From contig NZ_BBUZ01000022.1 in the NCBI RefSeq assembly GCF_001417735.1, positions 186,001 through 250,000 of the forward strand: 64,000 bases of DNA, written 5' to 3'. The stretch comes from Streptomyces sp. NBRC 110028 (lineage in GTDB: Bacteria; Actinomycetota; Actinomycetes; Streptomycetales; Streptomycetaceae). Below, piece after piece: positions 33,878 to 42,130 of the stretch. The notes below the pieces were generated by a model that saw nothing but the letters and a program-made list of their open reading frames with translations, was not told where the DNA came from and did no database searches. The first letter of the stretch is position 1. Every line of letters starts with the position of its first letter. The position numbers were made by a program, and so were the translations under genes.

Positions 33878-34044
33878 CTAGTGCCGCGTCAGCCAAGGTT
33901 CACCCCGCTCGCCGCCCTGGCACGGCCATCTGCGGCGTTGCCGAATCGACCGAGTAGGTCCACTACGAGGCCGATCCGGCGCCTTGCATCTGACCGCACC
34001 AGGACGCCTCGCTACCGGGCAAACCGTGGCTGACGCGGCACTAG
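33878..34044. mobile_element. MITE copy B (167 bp, inverted relative to copy A)
   Basis: Ends CTAGTGCCGCGTCAGCCA and TGGCTGACGCGGCACTAG are perfect 18-bp inverted termini. Read on the minus strand it matches copy A (22055-22248) almost base for base, including CGGTAGCGAGGCGTCCTGG and CGCCGCAGATGGCCGTGCC, but lacks the 27-bp insertion. Its right CTAG forms the TAG stop of vapC. It has no coding capacity of its own. Confidence 0.85.
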
Positions 34045-34475
34045 AGATCGTCGGGCAGCAGCCGGAAAGAGTGGGTGCCGGTGAGCGGGGTGATGGCTCT
34101 GAAGTCCCGGCGGTCAAGGGTCAGGATGATCTCGGTGCCGTATGCCTCGGCCAGGACGACATTCGCGGCATCGGTCAGATCGAGTCGCAGGGCCGCGTAG
34201 CGGTCCTGGACCTTACGAGCCTTGCGCAGGGTATCGGCGGACAACGTGGGCACGGCCACGCGCCCGGTGCGTTCCTGCGCCAGGAGCCAGTCGTTCACCG
34301 CGTGGGCTGCTCGGCGATCGACGTTGCGGGCGGTGATGTGCTCGATCTCAAGGATCACCAGGGGCGAGACCACGGTGAGTGCGGCCTGACTCATAGCGGT
34401 GCGAGCAGCCTTGTGCTCGGGGTCCGAGGTGTTGAGAGCGGCGACCAGACCGGAAGTATCGCCGACGACGATCAC
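34041..34475 (-). CDS. vapC: VapC-type PIN-domain toxin
   Basis: 144 residues. PIN catalytic acidic residues are visible: D6 (VVGDTSGLVAAL), E43 (VILEIEH), D98 (RLDLTDAANVV), and D119 (ILTLDRRDF). VapC proteins are Mg2+ ribonucleases that cleave tRNA or rRNA when freed from VapB. GTG 34475 overlaps the vapB stop as GTGA. The TAG stop is part of the CTAG end of MITE copy B, so the insertion preserved the frame. Target RNA is unknown. Confidence 0.88.
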   Translation of the reverse strand: MIVVGDTSGLVAALNTSDPEHKAARTAMSQAALTVVSPLVILEIEHITARNVDRRAAHAVNDWLLAQERTGRVAVPTLSADTLRKARKVQDRYAALRLDLTDAANVVLAEAYGTEIILTLDRRDFRAITPLTGTHSFRLLPDDL

Positions 34476-34711
34476 TCGGCGTCCGCCACGCCGTCCGAGA
34501 CCGCCCGGTCGATCTCCTCGGCGGTGACCGGGCCACCGAAATCAAGGCGGGGAATGTCCCAGTCCTCGTCCCAGCGCCGGGTGCGCAGGGCCGCGACGTG
34601 GAACGCCTCCCGGAAATACTCCGACTCCGGTCGTCCCTCTCGCGCGGCGGCTGCCTTGATCAGCGCGAGATCCTCTTCATCGACCATGACGGTCGTCTTC
34701 TTCAGCGCCAT
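34472..34711 (-). CDS. vapB: VapB-type ribbon-helix-helix antitoxin
   Basis: 79 residues. The N-terminal ribbon-helix-helix reads KKTTVMVDEEDLALIKAAAA, and the C-terminal tail (WDIPRLDFGGPVTAEEIDRA) would wrap the toxin. It neutralises VapC and represses its own operon. No ribosome site precedes ATG 34711; instead TACCAT ends 6 nt before the ATG, so the mRNA is probably leaderless. It overlaps vapC by 4 nt. Confidence 0.88.
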   Translation of the reverse strand: MALKKTTVMVDEEDLALIKAAAAREGRPESEYFREAFHVAALRTRRWDEDWDIPRLDFGGPVTAEEIDRAVSDGVADAE

Positions 34712-34727
34712 GTGGTTATGGTACCAC
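34712..34727 (-). promoter_or_regulatory. vapBC promoter/operator palindrome
   Basis: GTGGTTATGGTACCAC has inverted GTGGT/ACCAC ends and sits directly against the vapB start codon. It covers the -10-like TACCAT. This is the expected place for autorepression by the VapBC complex. Binding is inferred. Confidence 0.5.
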
Positions 34728-35233
34728 CGCCATATGTTTCCGCCCGGGATACCGATCGGCGCTGAGACGACAGGTGTCAGTGGCGGGGCGGCTTGACGGA
34801 GCCGTCGGACCGCACGGGCTCGGCTCCTCTCGTGTCCGTCACCGGGCAAGCGGCGCGCGCGGTGATCGGCTTGGCCTGCGCTTTTCCCTGACGGGTCGCT
34901 GCTAAACCATTCGACGACTCCCCGACGTACGCCGTGATGGTGCGAGGACTCCCACCATAGGGCGAGTCGGCCCACGGAAGGGCGCCGAAGCCGTCGGCGG
35001 TCGGCGCCTTGCCGAGCAGTTGCACACCGCCGTCGGCCACGGCCGGTTTGCTGGTCGTTCCTGGCCTGAATTGAACGTTGCCCAGGGCGACTGGTGCTGG
35101 ATGCAACGAGTCGGGCGTACGGTGAGGCGAAGGGCGTCCGCCGCTGGCCGGTGGTGGAGAGAAAGCCCTGCTGACGGGGGTTGCCGAGGCCCCGGGGTAC
35201 CGGGGCGAGCCGACCGGAGGGAGTGGTCCGCCG
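34728..35233. other. 506-bp intergenic region before asparagine synthetase
   Basis: Divergent upstream region of vapB and asnB. It contains somewhat lower-GC stretches (34890-34960 and 35050-35110) but no convincing gene, RNA or repeat. GGAGGGAG at 35217-35224 is the likely ribosome site for asnB, spaced somewhat long. Confidence 0.45.
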
Positions 35234-37084
35234 ATGTGCGGCATCACCGGATGGATCGCGTACGACAAGGACCTGACCGCCGAGCGCGAGGTGCTCGACG
35301 CGATGACCCGCACCATGAGCTGCCGCGGCCCGGACGCGAGTGGGATGTGGACGGACACCCATGCGGCGCTGGGGCACCGGCGGCTGGCGGTCATCGACAT
35401 CGAGGGCGGGAAGCAGCCGATGCCGGTCGAGCACGACGGGCGCACGGTGCTGGTGACCACCTACAGCGGGGAGATCTACAACTACCGTGAGCTGCGGGAG
35501 CAGTTGACCGCGCGCGGGCACTCCTTCCGGACCAGCAGCGACACCGAGGTGGCACTGCACGCGTATCTGGAGTGGGGCGAGGGCTTCACCGAGCGGCTGA
35601 ACGGGATGTACGCGTTCGCGCTGTGGGAGCCGCGGGAGCGGCAGTTGCTGCTGGTCCGCGACCGCATGGGAATCAAGCCGCTGTACTACTACCCCACCCC
35701 GGACGGGGTGATCTTCGGCTCCGAGCCCAAGGCGATCCTGGCCCATCCGGCGGTGCGCCCCGAGGTGGACGGGGAGGGTCTGGCGGAGCTGCTGGCGTTC
35801 ACGAAGACGCCCGGCCACGCCGTGTACCGGGGGATGTACGAGGTGCGCCCCGGGCATGTGGTGCGGGTACGGCCGGAGGGGCTGACCGAGCGGCGGTACT
35901 GGGCGCTGGAGGCCCGGGAGCACACCGATGACCAGGAGACCACCGTGCGCCGGGTGCGGGAGCTGCTGGACGACATCGTGGAACGGCAGCTGATCGCGGA
36001 CGTACCGCTGTGCACCTTGCTCTCCGGCGGGCTGGACTCCTCGGTGATCACCGCCCTGGCCGCGCGGCGGCTGGGCGCGGAGGGGAAGGGACCGGTGCGG
36101 TCGTTCGCGGTGGACTTCGTCGGCCAGACCGAGAACTTCCAGGCGGACGCGCTGCGCGGCACCCCGGACGGCCCGTACGCCCACGCGCTGGCCGAGCACG
36201 CGCGCTCGGACCACCAGGACATCGTGCTCGACACCGCCGCCCTGATGGACGACCGGAACCGCGACGCGGTGCTGTTCGCGCGCGATCTGCCGTTCGGCAC
36301 CGGGGAGAGCGACACCTCGCTCTACCTGCTGTTCAAGGAGATCCGCAAGCATTCGACGGTCGCCCTGTCCGGTGAGTCGGCGGACGAGGTGTTCGGCGGC
36401 TACCGCTGGTTCCACGACGAGGACGCGGTGTGGGGGGACACCTTCCCCTGGATCACCGCATTCGGCACGAACGGCTTCGCGGGCCGGGGGTCGGGCAGCC
36501 GCACGGGGCTGCTCCGCCGCGACCTCCTCGACCGGATCGACATCAGGGGCTACCGGGACGCCCGCTACCGCGAGGCGCTGGCCGAGGTGCCGCACCTGCC
36601 GGGCGAATCGCGTCTGGAGCACCGGATGCGGGAGGTCTCGTATCTGCACCTGACCCGCTTCGTCCAGTACCTGCTGGACCGCAAGGACCGCGCCAGCATG
36701 GCGGTGGGCCTGGAGGTGCGGGTGCCGTTCTGCGACCACCGGCTGGTGGAGTACGTGTTCAACACACCGTGGTCGCTGAAGACGTTCGACGGCCGGGAGA
36801 AGTCGCTGCTGCGCGCCGCCGCCCTGGACGTCCTGCCCGAGTCGGTGGCCCAGCGGGTGAAGAGCCCGTATCCCAGCACCCAGGACACCCGCTACACGGA
36901 CGCCCTGCGCGACCGGGTGCGGGCGCTGGCGGCCGACTCCTCCTCCCCGGCGCGGCCACTGATCGACCAGGAGGCCGCCGAGCAGGCGGCGAAGGGGACG
37001 GGACACCAGTCCCGGCAGGGCATGGAAGTGGCGCTGGGCCTGGACTCCTGGCTGCGCGGGTACGGGGTGGAGCTATCGGTCTGA
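35234..37084 (+). CDS. asnB: Glutamine-hydrolysing asparagine synthetase
   Basis: 616 residues. The N-terminal Ntn glutaminase domain begins MCGITGWIAY, with Cys2 the nucleophile, and has RGPDASG and GHRRLAVID. The C-terminal synthetase domain has the ATP PP-loop LLSGGLDSSVITAL near residue 263 and GESADEVFGGYRWF. It makes asparagine from aspartate, ATP and glutamine in the cytoplasm; AsnB-like enzymes can also amidate other substrates. It is a single gene with a weakly spaced GGAGGGAG, and no biosynthetic partners adjoin it, so a housekeeping role is likely. Confidence 0.93.
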   Translation: MCGITGWIAYDKDLTAEREVLDAMTRTMSCRGPDASGMWTDTHAALGHRRLAVIDIEGGKQPMPVEHDGRTVLVTTYSGEIYNYRELREQLTARGHSFRTSSDTEVALHAYLEWGEGFTERLNGMYAFALWEPRERQLLLVRDRMGIKPLYYYPTPDGVIFGSEPKAILAHPAVRPEVDGEGLAELLAFTKTPGHAVYRGMYEVRPGHVVRVRPEGLTERRYWALEAREHTDDQETTVRRVRELLDDIVERQLIADVPLCTLLSGGLDSSVITALAARRLGAEGKGPVRSFAVDFVGQTENFQADALRGTPDGPYAHALAEHARSDHQDIVLDTAALMDDRNRDAVLFARDLPFGTGESDTSLYLLFKEIRKHSTVALSGESADEVFGGYRWFHDEDAVWGDTFPWITAFGTNGFAGRGSGSRTGLLRRDLLDRIDIRGYRDARYREALAEVPHLPGESRLEHRMREVSYLHLTRFVQYLLDRKDRASMAVGLEVRVPFCDHRLVEYVFNTPWSLKTFDGREKSLLRAAALDVLPESVAQRVKSPYPSTQDTRYTDALRDRVRALAADSSSPARPLIDQEAAEQAAKGTGHQSRQGMEVALGLDSWLRGYGVELSV

Positions 37085-37382
37085 TGGTGCGTCAGGCACG
37101 TCTTCCGGCATCGCGTCGCCGACACTCCTGACGCCACGTCATATATCAGTCCCGGGGCCCGGACCACCACGGTTCGGGCCCCTTGGACACAACACCTCCC
37201 TCACTCCTCTATCGTCTCTTGTCAGCCGACTCACAGACGTGAAAGGCTCGGCCACCCGTGAAGGGGAATCCCCAACTCCGAGTCAGATCTGTGCTGTTGG
37301 CTGCCCAACCCCGCGGCCCCATGTGAGAGGCTTGCCCCCCTTGGCGGGGGCGCCACTGTTCGTGAGTGAGGAATGTGCCTCC

Positions 37383-39110
37383 ATGCCCGACCACTCGGCA
37401 TCCCGGGACGGCGCGTTCGCGTCGCCCGGCCAACCGTCCGTCTCCGCAGCGGACACCGACGCCGTTTCCCCGACGGCCCTGCTCAACCTCTACTGGGACG
37501 CGGTAGCCGACTACGCGGACCTGTGCACCACCACCCCCGAAGACGGTATGCGGCTGGCCACCGAGGCGTTCCGGCGCGGCATCCGGGCCGCCCGTAACCG
37601 CCGGGCCCGTTCCTGGGGCCCGCGGCTGCCGTGGCTGCCGCTGCTCCTGACGTCCGTACGCAAGACCGCCGCCGACTGGCACACCCACCGGGACGGCGAC
37701 CGGCTCGACCCGGAGCTGCGGGTCTGGCTCTCCTCCACCGGCGTCGCCCGCTACGCCGTCCCGCCCCGCGAACAGCCGCTCGCCCTGCGCGGGCTGCGCG
37801 ACCTGGGCGAACACGACGGGGCGCTGCTGTGGTCCGTCGAGGTGGAGTCGCAGCCGGTCGAGGCGGTGGCGTGGCAGCTGGGCGGCGACATCGGGTACGC
37901 CACCGAGGAGATCGCCCGGGTGCGGGCCGCCTTCCGGCAGCGCTGCCAGCGCAACCATCTGGACACCCTCACGCATGAGGAGTGCCGCAGCTACGCCAAG
38001 CTGCTGGACGCCGCCACGCGTTCGCCGGACGCCCACTCCCCCGCGGACCTGTGGCAGCACCTCGCCCGCTGCCGGAACTGCCGCGAGGCCGCCGCCTGCC
38101 TGTATCTGCACGGTGGCGGGCTGCCCAACGCGCTGGCCGGCGGGGTGCTGGGCTGGGGCGGGCACGGCTATGTGGCGCGGCGGCGAAGAGCCGTCGAGCG
38201 GGCCCCGGGGGCCACCCCCGCGCCACCCGCGCCGGTCTCGCACGCCGTCCGCGTCCCGTTGCGGGACCGGGTCCTGGACAAGGTCGGCGGACCGCTGATG
38301 ATGGCGCCGCGCCTGCTGCGGCAAAGGCTCGGCCCGACGGGGCGCAGACGAGCCGTGCACGGGATGCGCAGAGCCCGTACGGCGACGGTCGCCCTGGCGG
38401 TGGTGGCCGTCGTGGCACTGGCCATGATCGTGACGTTGACGAGAACCGCGGCGGTGTCCGGCGGCGGGAGCGGGGAGCAGGCCACCGGCCGCGTCACCCG
38501 CGACACCACCGCACCCGGTGGCACGCCCTCGGACACCACCCCGGTGGGCACCAAGGCCCCCGGCCGCCCGGGCACGTCCGCCGAGCCGTCCTCCTCCCGC
38601 GGTGGCGACGGCGTGGGCGGCAAGGCCGGGAAGGACGGCCGGGAGCGCGAGGACCGCGACGAGGGCAAGGGGAACAAGGGGGGCAAGGGCGACCAGGACG
38701 GGAAGCGCACGGACCCGCCCGCCTCGCCGCCCGCCTCGAAGGGCTCGGGCGAGGGCCACGAGCCCTCCGGCGGCTCCTCCCGGAAACCCCCCGGCGAGCC
38801 CGCCTGCACGGCCCGCTACGACCTGGTCACCGAATGGCCCGACGGCTTCAAGGCCGAGGTCACGCTGACCTCCCGCAGTGCGCTCGACACCTGGCGGGTC
38901 TCCTGGGAATTCCCCGACGACCAGCGCGTCACCCAGATGTGGAACGGCGCATTCACCCAGCGCGGTTCCACGGTGACCACCACACCGGCCGACTACAACC
39001 ACCGGGTCGACGCCAACAAGCCCTTCTCCGTGGGCTTCCTCGCCACCCGGCAGGGCCGGAACTCCCCGCCCCGCGCCTTCACACTGAACGGTGAGCGCTG
39101 CTCGGCCTGA
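37383..39110 (+). CDS. Membrane protein with sigma-like/zinc-finger N-terminus and CBM2 outside
   Basis: 575 residues. The N-terminus (about 28-85, LLNLYWDAVADYADLCT) resembles sigma-factor region 2. It is followed by a His/Cys cluster HLARCRNCREAAACLYLH near residue 225, like the zinc site of anti-sigma factors. A transmembrane helix lies near 338-358 (VALAVVAVVALAMIVTL). Then comes a long Gly/Lys/Asp/Pro-rich linker, and residues 475-575 form a CBM2-type carbohydrate-binding module ending in GERCSA. It may anchor to or sense polysaccharide outside while contacting a regulator inside; this is inference. ATG 37383 was chosen because upstream sequence is not coding-like. A strong terminator follows. 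Confidence 0.75.
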   Translation: MPDHSASRDGAFASPGQPSVSAADTDAVSPTALLNLYWDAVADYADLCTTTPEDGMRLATEAFRRGIRAARNRRARSWGPRLPWLPLLLTSVRKTAADWHTHRDGDRLDPELRVWLSSTGVARYAVPPREQPLALRGLRDLGEHDGALLWSVEVESQPVEAVAWQLGGDIGYATEEIARVRAAFRQRCQRNHLDTLTHEECRSYAKLLDAATRSPDAHSPADLWQHLARCRNCREAAACLYLHGGGLPNALAGGVLGWGGHGYVARRRRAVERAPGATPAPPAPVSHAVRVPLRDRVLDKVGGPLMMAPRLLRQRLGPTGRRRAVHGMRRARTATVALAVVAVVALAMIVTLTRTAAVSGGGSGEQATGRVTRDTTAPGGTPSDTTPVGTKAPGRPGTSAEPSSSRGGDGVGGKAGKDGREREDRDEGKGNKGGKGDQDGKRTDPPASPPASKGSGEGHEPSGGSSRKPPGEPACTARYDLVTEWPDGFKAEVTLTSRSALDTWRVSWEFPDDQRVTQMWNGAFTQRGSTVTTTPADYNHRVDANKPFSVGFLATRQGRNSPPRAFTLNGERCSA

Positions 39111-39125
39111 GCCTTTCGCACCCCC

Positions 39126-39161
39126 GCCGTACGCGGCCCGGGATTCCGGGCCGCGTACGGC
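39126..39161. terminator. Bidirectional hairpin terminator
   Basis: A perfect 16-bp stem (GCCGTACGCGGCCCGG with CCGGGCCGCGTACGGC) with a GATT loop, between the convergent CBM2 protein and metzincin genes. It should terminate transcription in both directions. Confidence 0.85.
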
Positions 39162-39177
39162 GCACCGTCAGCGGCGG

Positions 39178-39888
39178 TCAGCCGCCGTTGGAAACGAGCT
39201 TCCTGACGCCCCGCTGGTCCGCGGCCGTGTACTTCCCGCCGTTCGCGTTCAGATAGCCGCCGTTGGGCGAGGTCATCACCGGCTTGTTCTCCTTCGGGTC
39301 GAAGGACGAGGGGTCCGGGTGGTCGAGGCCCATCATGTGGCCCAGCTCATGGGTGACCGCGTTGCGGGTCATGGCCGTGTTCTTGGCCTTGTCCGAGCTG
39401 AACCAGCCGTTCTCCTTGCCCGCGCTGTCCCAGTACTCGTCGTCCATCAGGACGTATCCGCCCCAGGCGCTGTTGTCGGTGGTGTTGTAGCAGGGCTTGG
39501 CCTGCGACATGCCCTTCTGCCCGTTCAGCGGGCGGTGGGCCAGCGTGAACATGATGTGGTTGCGGGGCCCGGCGCAGTACTTCTTGTTCTTGAGGTTCGT
39601 CCCGCCCTCGATCGTGGTGGACACCTTGAAGGTGATGCCCGCGGCCTTGACCTCCGGCATGGCGTTCAGCTGGGCGACCGGAATCCTCAGATACGGCGTG
39701 ATCCGGTCCCGGGCGGCCTTCGTCACGAACGACAGGGTGTACGTGGAGTGGTGGCGCAGCGATTCGATGTAGTACGGGCTGCCGCTCTCCAGCTTCCAGC
39801 CGACCCCGCTGTTCGCGGCGTGGGCGACGCCGCCCGTGGCCAGCAGCGCCGTGGCCGAGGCCACGGCGACGATGCCGATTCTCTTCAT
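39178..39888 (-). CDS. Secreted metzincin zinc protease
   Basis: 236 residues. The signal peptide ends in VAHA-A near residue 24. The zinc motif HELGHMMGLDH (HExxHxxGxxH) lies near residue 179. A downstream Met-turn candidate is VMTSPNGG near 206. The short length and fold resemble snapalysin/matrixin-type proteases of Streptomyces. Two cysteines (YCAG, PCYN) may form a disulfide. It acts outside the cell on proteins. ATG 39888 has GGGAGAA upstream. It is a single gene with no visible activator next to it. Confidence 0.88.
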   Translation of the reverse strand: MKRIGIVAVASATALLATGGVAHAANSGVGWKLESGSPYYIESLRHHSTYTLSFVTKAARDRITPYLRIPVAQLNAMPEVKAAGITFKVSTTIEGGTNLKNKKYCAGPRNHIMFTLAHRPLNGQKGMSQAKPCYNTTDNSAWGGYVLMDDEYWDSAGKENGWFSSDKAKNTAMTRNAVTHELGHMMGLDHPDPSSFDPKENKPVMTSPNGGYLNANGGKYTAADQRGVRKLVSNGG

Positions 39889-40145
39889 TCTGTGTTCTCC
39901 CGTTGGCGGTCGCTCCCCGTCCGCACGGCCGCGGTCGTCCTGACATGACGACTCTCCGCCCGGCCGGCGGTCCGTGAGCTTCCGCCCCCGATTCTGCGGG
40001 CGCGGGCCGACAGCGCCACCCAGGGGAGCGCAATCATGACCGGATCATGACCGGATCGGAACCAACGGCACCCCCGCCCTGTCCCCACCCGGATGGCCGT
40101 ACGGGACCCCCGACCGCGTTACACGACGGGCGCGGGTGACATGTA

Positions 40146-40499
40146 ATGGCGCGCATGAGCAGTGTCCTGAGCGGCATCGTGTCCCTGCCCCCGGACACCC
40201 CCGCGGTCCGGGCGGCACGGGTGGTGGTGGAGGTGCGCAACGTGTCCCGCGCCGATGTGACCGCCTCCGTGGTGGGGGCGCAGGTGCAGACCGATGTGCC
40301 GCTGAGCCCGGCGGGCCACATCCCGTTCAGCGTCACGGTCCCCGGCGAGCTGGACCCCGACGACACGTACGGGCTGCGCGTCCATGTCGACCTGAGCGGT
40401 ACGGGCTTCCTGGAGCGCGGCGACCTGGTCAGCGTCCGGGTGGGCCCCGTGCCCCCGGCCTCGACCGCCGGGCTGATCGCCCCGGTCAGCGCGGTCTGA
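40146..40499 (+). CDS. YbaY-like small beta-sandwich protein
   Basis: 117 residues from ATG 40146 (ATG 40155 is an alternative). The repeated pattern SGIVSLPPDTPAVRAARVVV, then VPFSVTV-like HIPFSVTVPG and YGLRVHVDLSG, matches the YbaY/type III secretion chaperone-like family. Most members are lipoproteins, but this one lacks a signal peptide or lipobox, so it is probably cytoplasmic. Function is unknown. It ends 18 nt before the convergent zinc exporter gene. Confidence 0.75.
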   Translation: MARMSSVLSGIVSLPPDTPAVRAARVVVEVRNVSRADVTASVVGAQVQTDVPLSPAGHIPFSVTVPGELDPDDTYGLRVHVDLSGTGFLERGDLVSVRVGPVPPASTAGLIAPVSAV

Positions 40500-40517
40500 G
40501 CCGGTACGGCGCCCCGC

Positions 40518-41585
40518 TCACGCCGCGTGGTGGGCCAGCGGGGCGTGCGGGTCGGGGCCTCGGTCGGTCGGGGCCGGGTCGGCGTGGATCAGGGCGGCGG
40601 TCAGCCGGGGGACCGCGTGCAGCAGGGCGTGTTCGGCGTCCACCGCGACCCGGTGGGCCTCCCGTACGCTCAGCTCGCCGCCGACCACGACCGCGACCTC
40701 CGCGCGCAGCCGGTGGCCGATCCAGCGCAGCCGCAGCTCGCCGACGTCCCGTACGCCCGGTACGGCGCGCAGGGCCCGCTCGGCGGCGTCGGTCAGGGCC
40801 GGGTCGACGGCGTCCATCACCCGGCGGAACACCTCGCGGGCGGCGTCGCGCAGCACCAGCAGGATCGCGGCGGTGATGGCGAGGCCGACGAGGGGGTCGG
40901 CGAGGCGCCAGCCGAGGGCGGCACCGGCCGCGCTCACCAGGACGGCCAGCGAGGTGAAGCCGTCGGTACGGGCGTGCAGGCCGTCGGCCACGAGGGCGGC
41001 CGAGCCGATGTCGCGGCCGACGCGGATGCGGTAGCGGGCGACCCATTCGTTGCCGATGAAGCCGACCACGGCCGCGGCGGCCACGGCGGGCAGCTGGTCG
41101 ATGTCGCGCGGGTGCAGCAGCCGGTCCGTGGCGGTCCAGGCGGCGAACGCGGCGGAGGCCGCGATGGTGAGCACGATCGCGATCCCGGCCAGGTCCTCGG
41201 CCCGCCCGTAGCCGTAGGTGAAGCGGCGGGTGGCGGCGCGGCGGCCGAGCAGGAAGGCGAGGCCGAGCGGGAGGGCGGTCAGGGCGTCGGCGGCGTTGTG
41301 GACGGTGTCGCCGAGCAGCGCGACGGACCCGGAGGCGACCACGACGACCGCTTGCGCGACGGCCGTCGCGCCGAGGACGGCGAGGGAGGTCCACAGGGCG
41401 CGCAGGCCGCGGGCGGAGGACTCCAGGGCCCGGTCCACCTTGTCGGCGGCCGCATGGGAGTGGGGGCGCGGCAGATGGCCCGCCCGGTGGCGCCACCGGG
41501 CGCCGCGGCCACGGGTGTGATCGTGAACGTGCTCGTGGTCAGGCCCGTGGTGGTGCCCGTGGTCGTGCTCGTGCCGGTCGTCCAT
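40518..41585 (-). CDS. Cation diffusion facilitator, zinc exporter type
   Basis: 355 residues. The N-terminus is His/Asp-rich (HEHDHGHHHGPDHEH), a metal-collecting tail. Six transmembrane helices follow, containing the CDF metal site residues HNAADALTALPL and HARTDGFTSLAV. The C-terminal domain (about 265-345) has the ferredoxin-like dimer fold. It exports Zn2+ or a similar cation using the proton gradient. ATG 41585 was chosen, since the His-rich tail starts there. It is divergent from an ArsR regulator with the zinc-type alpha-5 motif. Confidence 0.92.
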   Translation of the reverse strand: MDDRHEHDHGHHHGPDHEHVHDHTRGRGARWRHRAGHLPRPHSHAAADKVDRALESSARGLRALWTSLAVLGATAVAQAVVVVASGSVALLGDTVHNAADALTALPLGLAFLLGRRAATRRFTYGYGRAEDLAGIAIVLTIAASAAFAAWTATDRLLHPRDIDQLPAVAAAAVVGFIGNEWVARYRIRVGRDIGSAALVADGLHARTDGFTSLAVLVSAAGAALGWRLADPLVGLAITAAILLVLRDAAREVFRRVMDAVDPALTDAAERALRAVPGVRDVGELRLRWIGHRLRAEVAVVVGGELSVREAHRVAVDAEHALLHAVPRLTAALIHADPAPTDRGPDPHAPLAHHAA

Positions 41586-41647
41586 GGCCTCCGCCTCCTT
41601 CGCCGTGCGCTCCCGTACTGGACACGGTCCGCCGCGGACACCATTAT

Positions 41648-41696
41648 GTGCGTATGAGCGCACGCATGCACCTATCAGATGCGCACGATGCGCATC
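41648..41696. promoter_or_regulatory. Two palindromes at the start of the ArsR regulator gene
   Basis: GTGCG-TATGAG-CGCAC (41648-41663) and GATGCGCACGATGCGCATC (41678-41696, 8-bp perfect arms). They overlap the start and first codons of the regulator and face the divergent exporter. The first fits an ArsR/SmtB-type operator. The second also encodes Asp-Ala-His twice, so its symmetry may be due to coding repetition. Confidence 0.45.
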
Positions 41697-42013
41697 CGCG
41701 CACCCCGAGCGCCGAGCAGTTCGCGCGCGCCGCCGAGGTTCTGGTCCTGCTCGCCGACCGCACCCGGCTGGCGCTGCTGCACACCCTCGCCTCGGGCGAG
41801 GCCGATGTGACGGCGCTGACCGCCGTCTGCGGGGCGGCCCGCCCGGCCGTCAGCCAGCACCTCGCGAAGCTGCGACTGGCCGGGGTCGTCACCTCGCGCA
41901 AGGACGGCCGACGGGTCGTCTACGCCCTCCGGGACGGGCATCTGGCCCGTCTGGTGACCGAGGCGCTGAGCCACGCCGACCACGACCTGTCGGGCCTCCC
42001 CCGGCACGACTGA
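41654..42013 (+). CDS. ArsR/SmtB family zinc-responsive repressor
   Basis: 119 residues. The winged helix runs FARAAEVLVLLADRTRLALL through CGAARPAVSQHLAKLRLAG. The last helix has D-x-H-x10-H-x2-H (DGHLARLVTEALSHADH), the alpha-5 zinc-binding signature of SmtB/CzrA. It also has a His/Asp-rich N-terminus (HLSDAHDAH), possibly a second metal site. It should release the exporter promoter when zinc binds. ATG 41654 is used; GTG 41648 and ATG 41666 are alternatives. It is divergent from the CDF exporter, 68 nt away. Confidence 0.9.
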   Translation: MSARMHLSDAHDAHPRTPSAEQFARAAEVLVLLADRTRLALLHTLASGEADVTALTAVCGAARPAVSQHLAKLRLAGVVTSRKDGRRVVYALRDGHLARLVTEALSHADHDLSGLPRHD

Positions 42014-42130
42014 AGCGCGCCCGACCGCCCGCCCGACCGCGTGACTGGCCACACGACTGGCCACACGACTGACGGGATTGCCGTGCTACCCGTTCAGCCC
42101 CGGCAGGCCCACTGGTTACGATCTGGCGCG

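Noticed and set aside
29175..33881. A 1568-codon open frame on the plus strand
   Set aside because: It is exactly antisense to the nitrate reductase gene, is rich in Gly/Val/Arg low-complexity sequence and has no domain; it is a GC-skew shadow.
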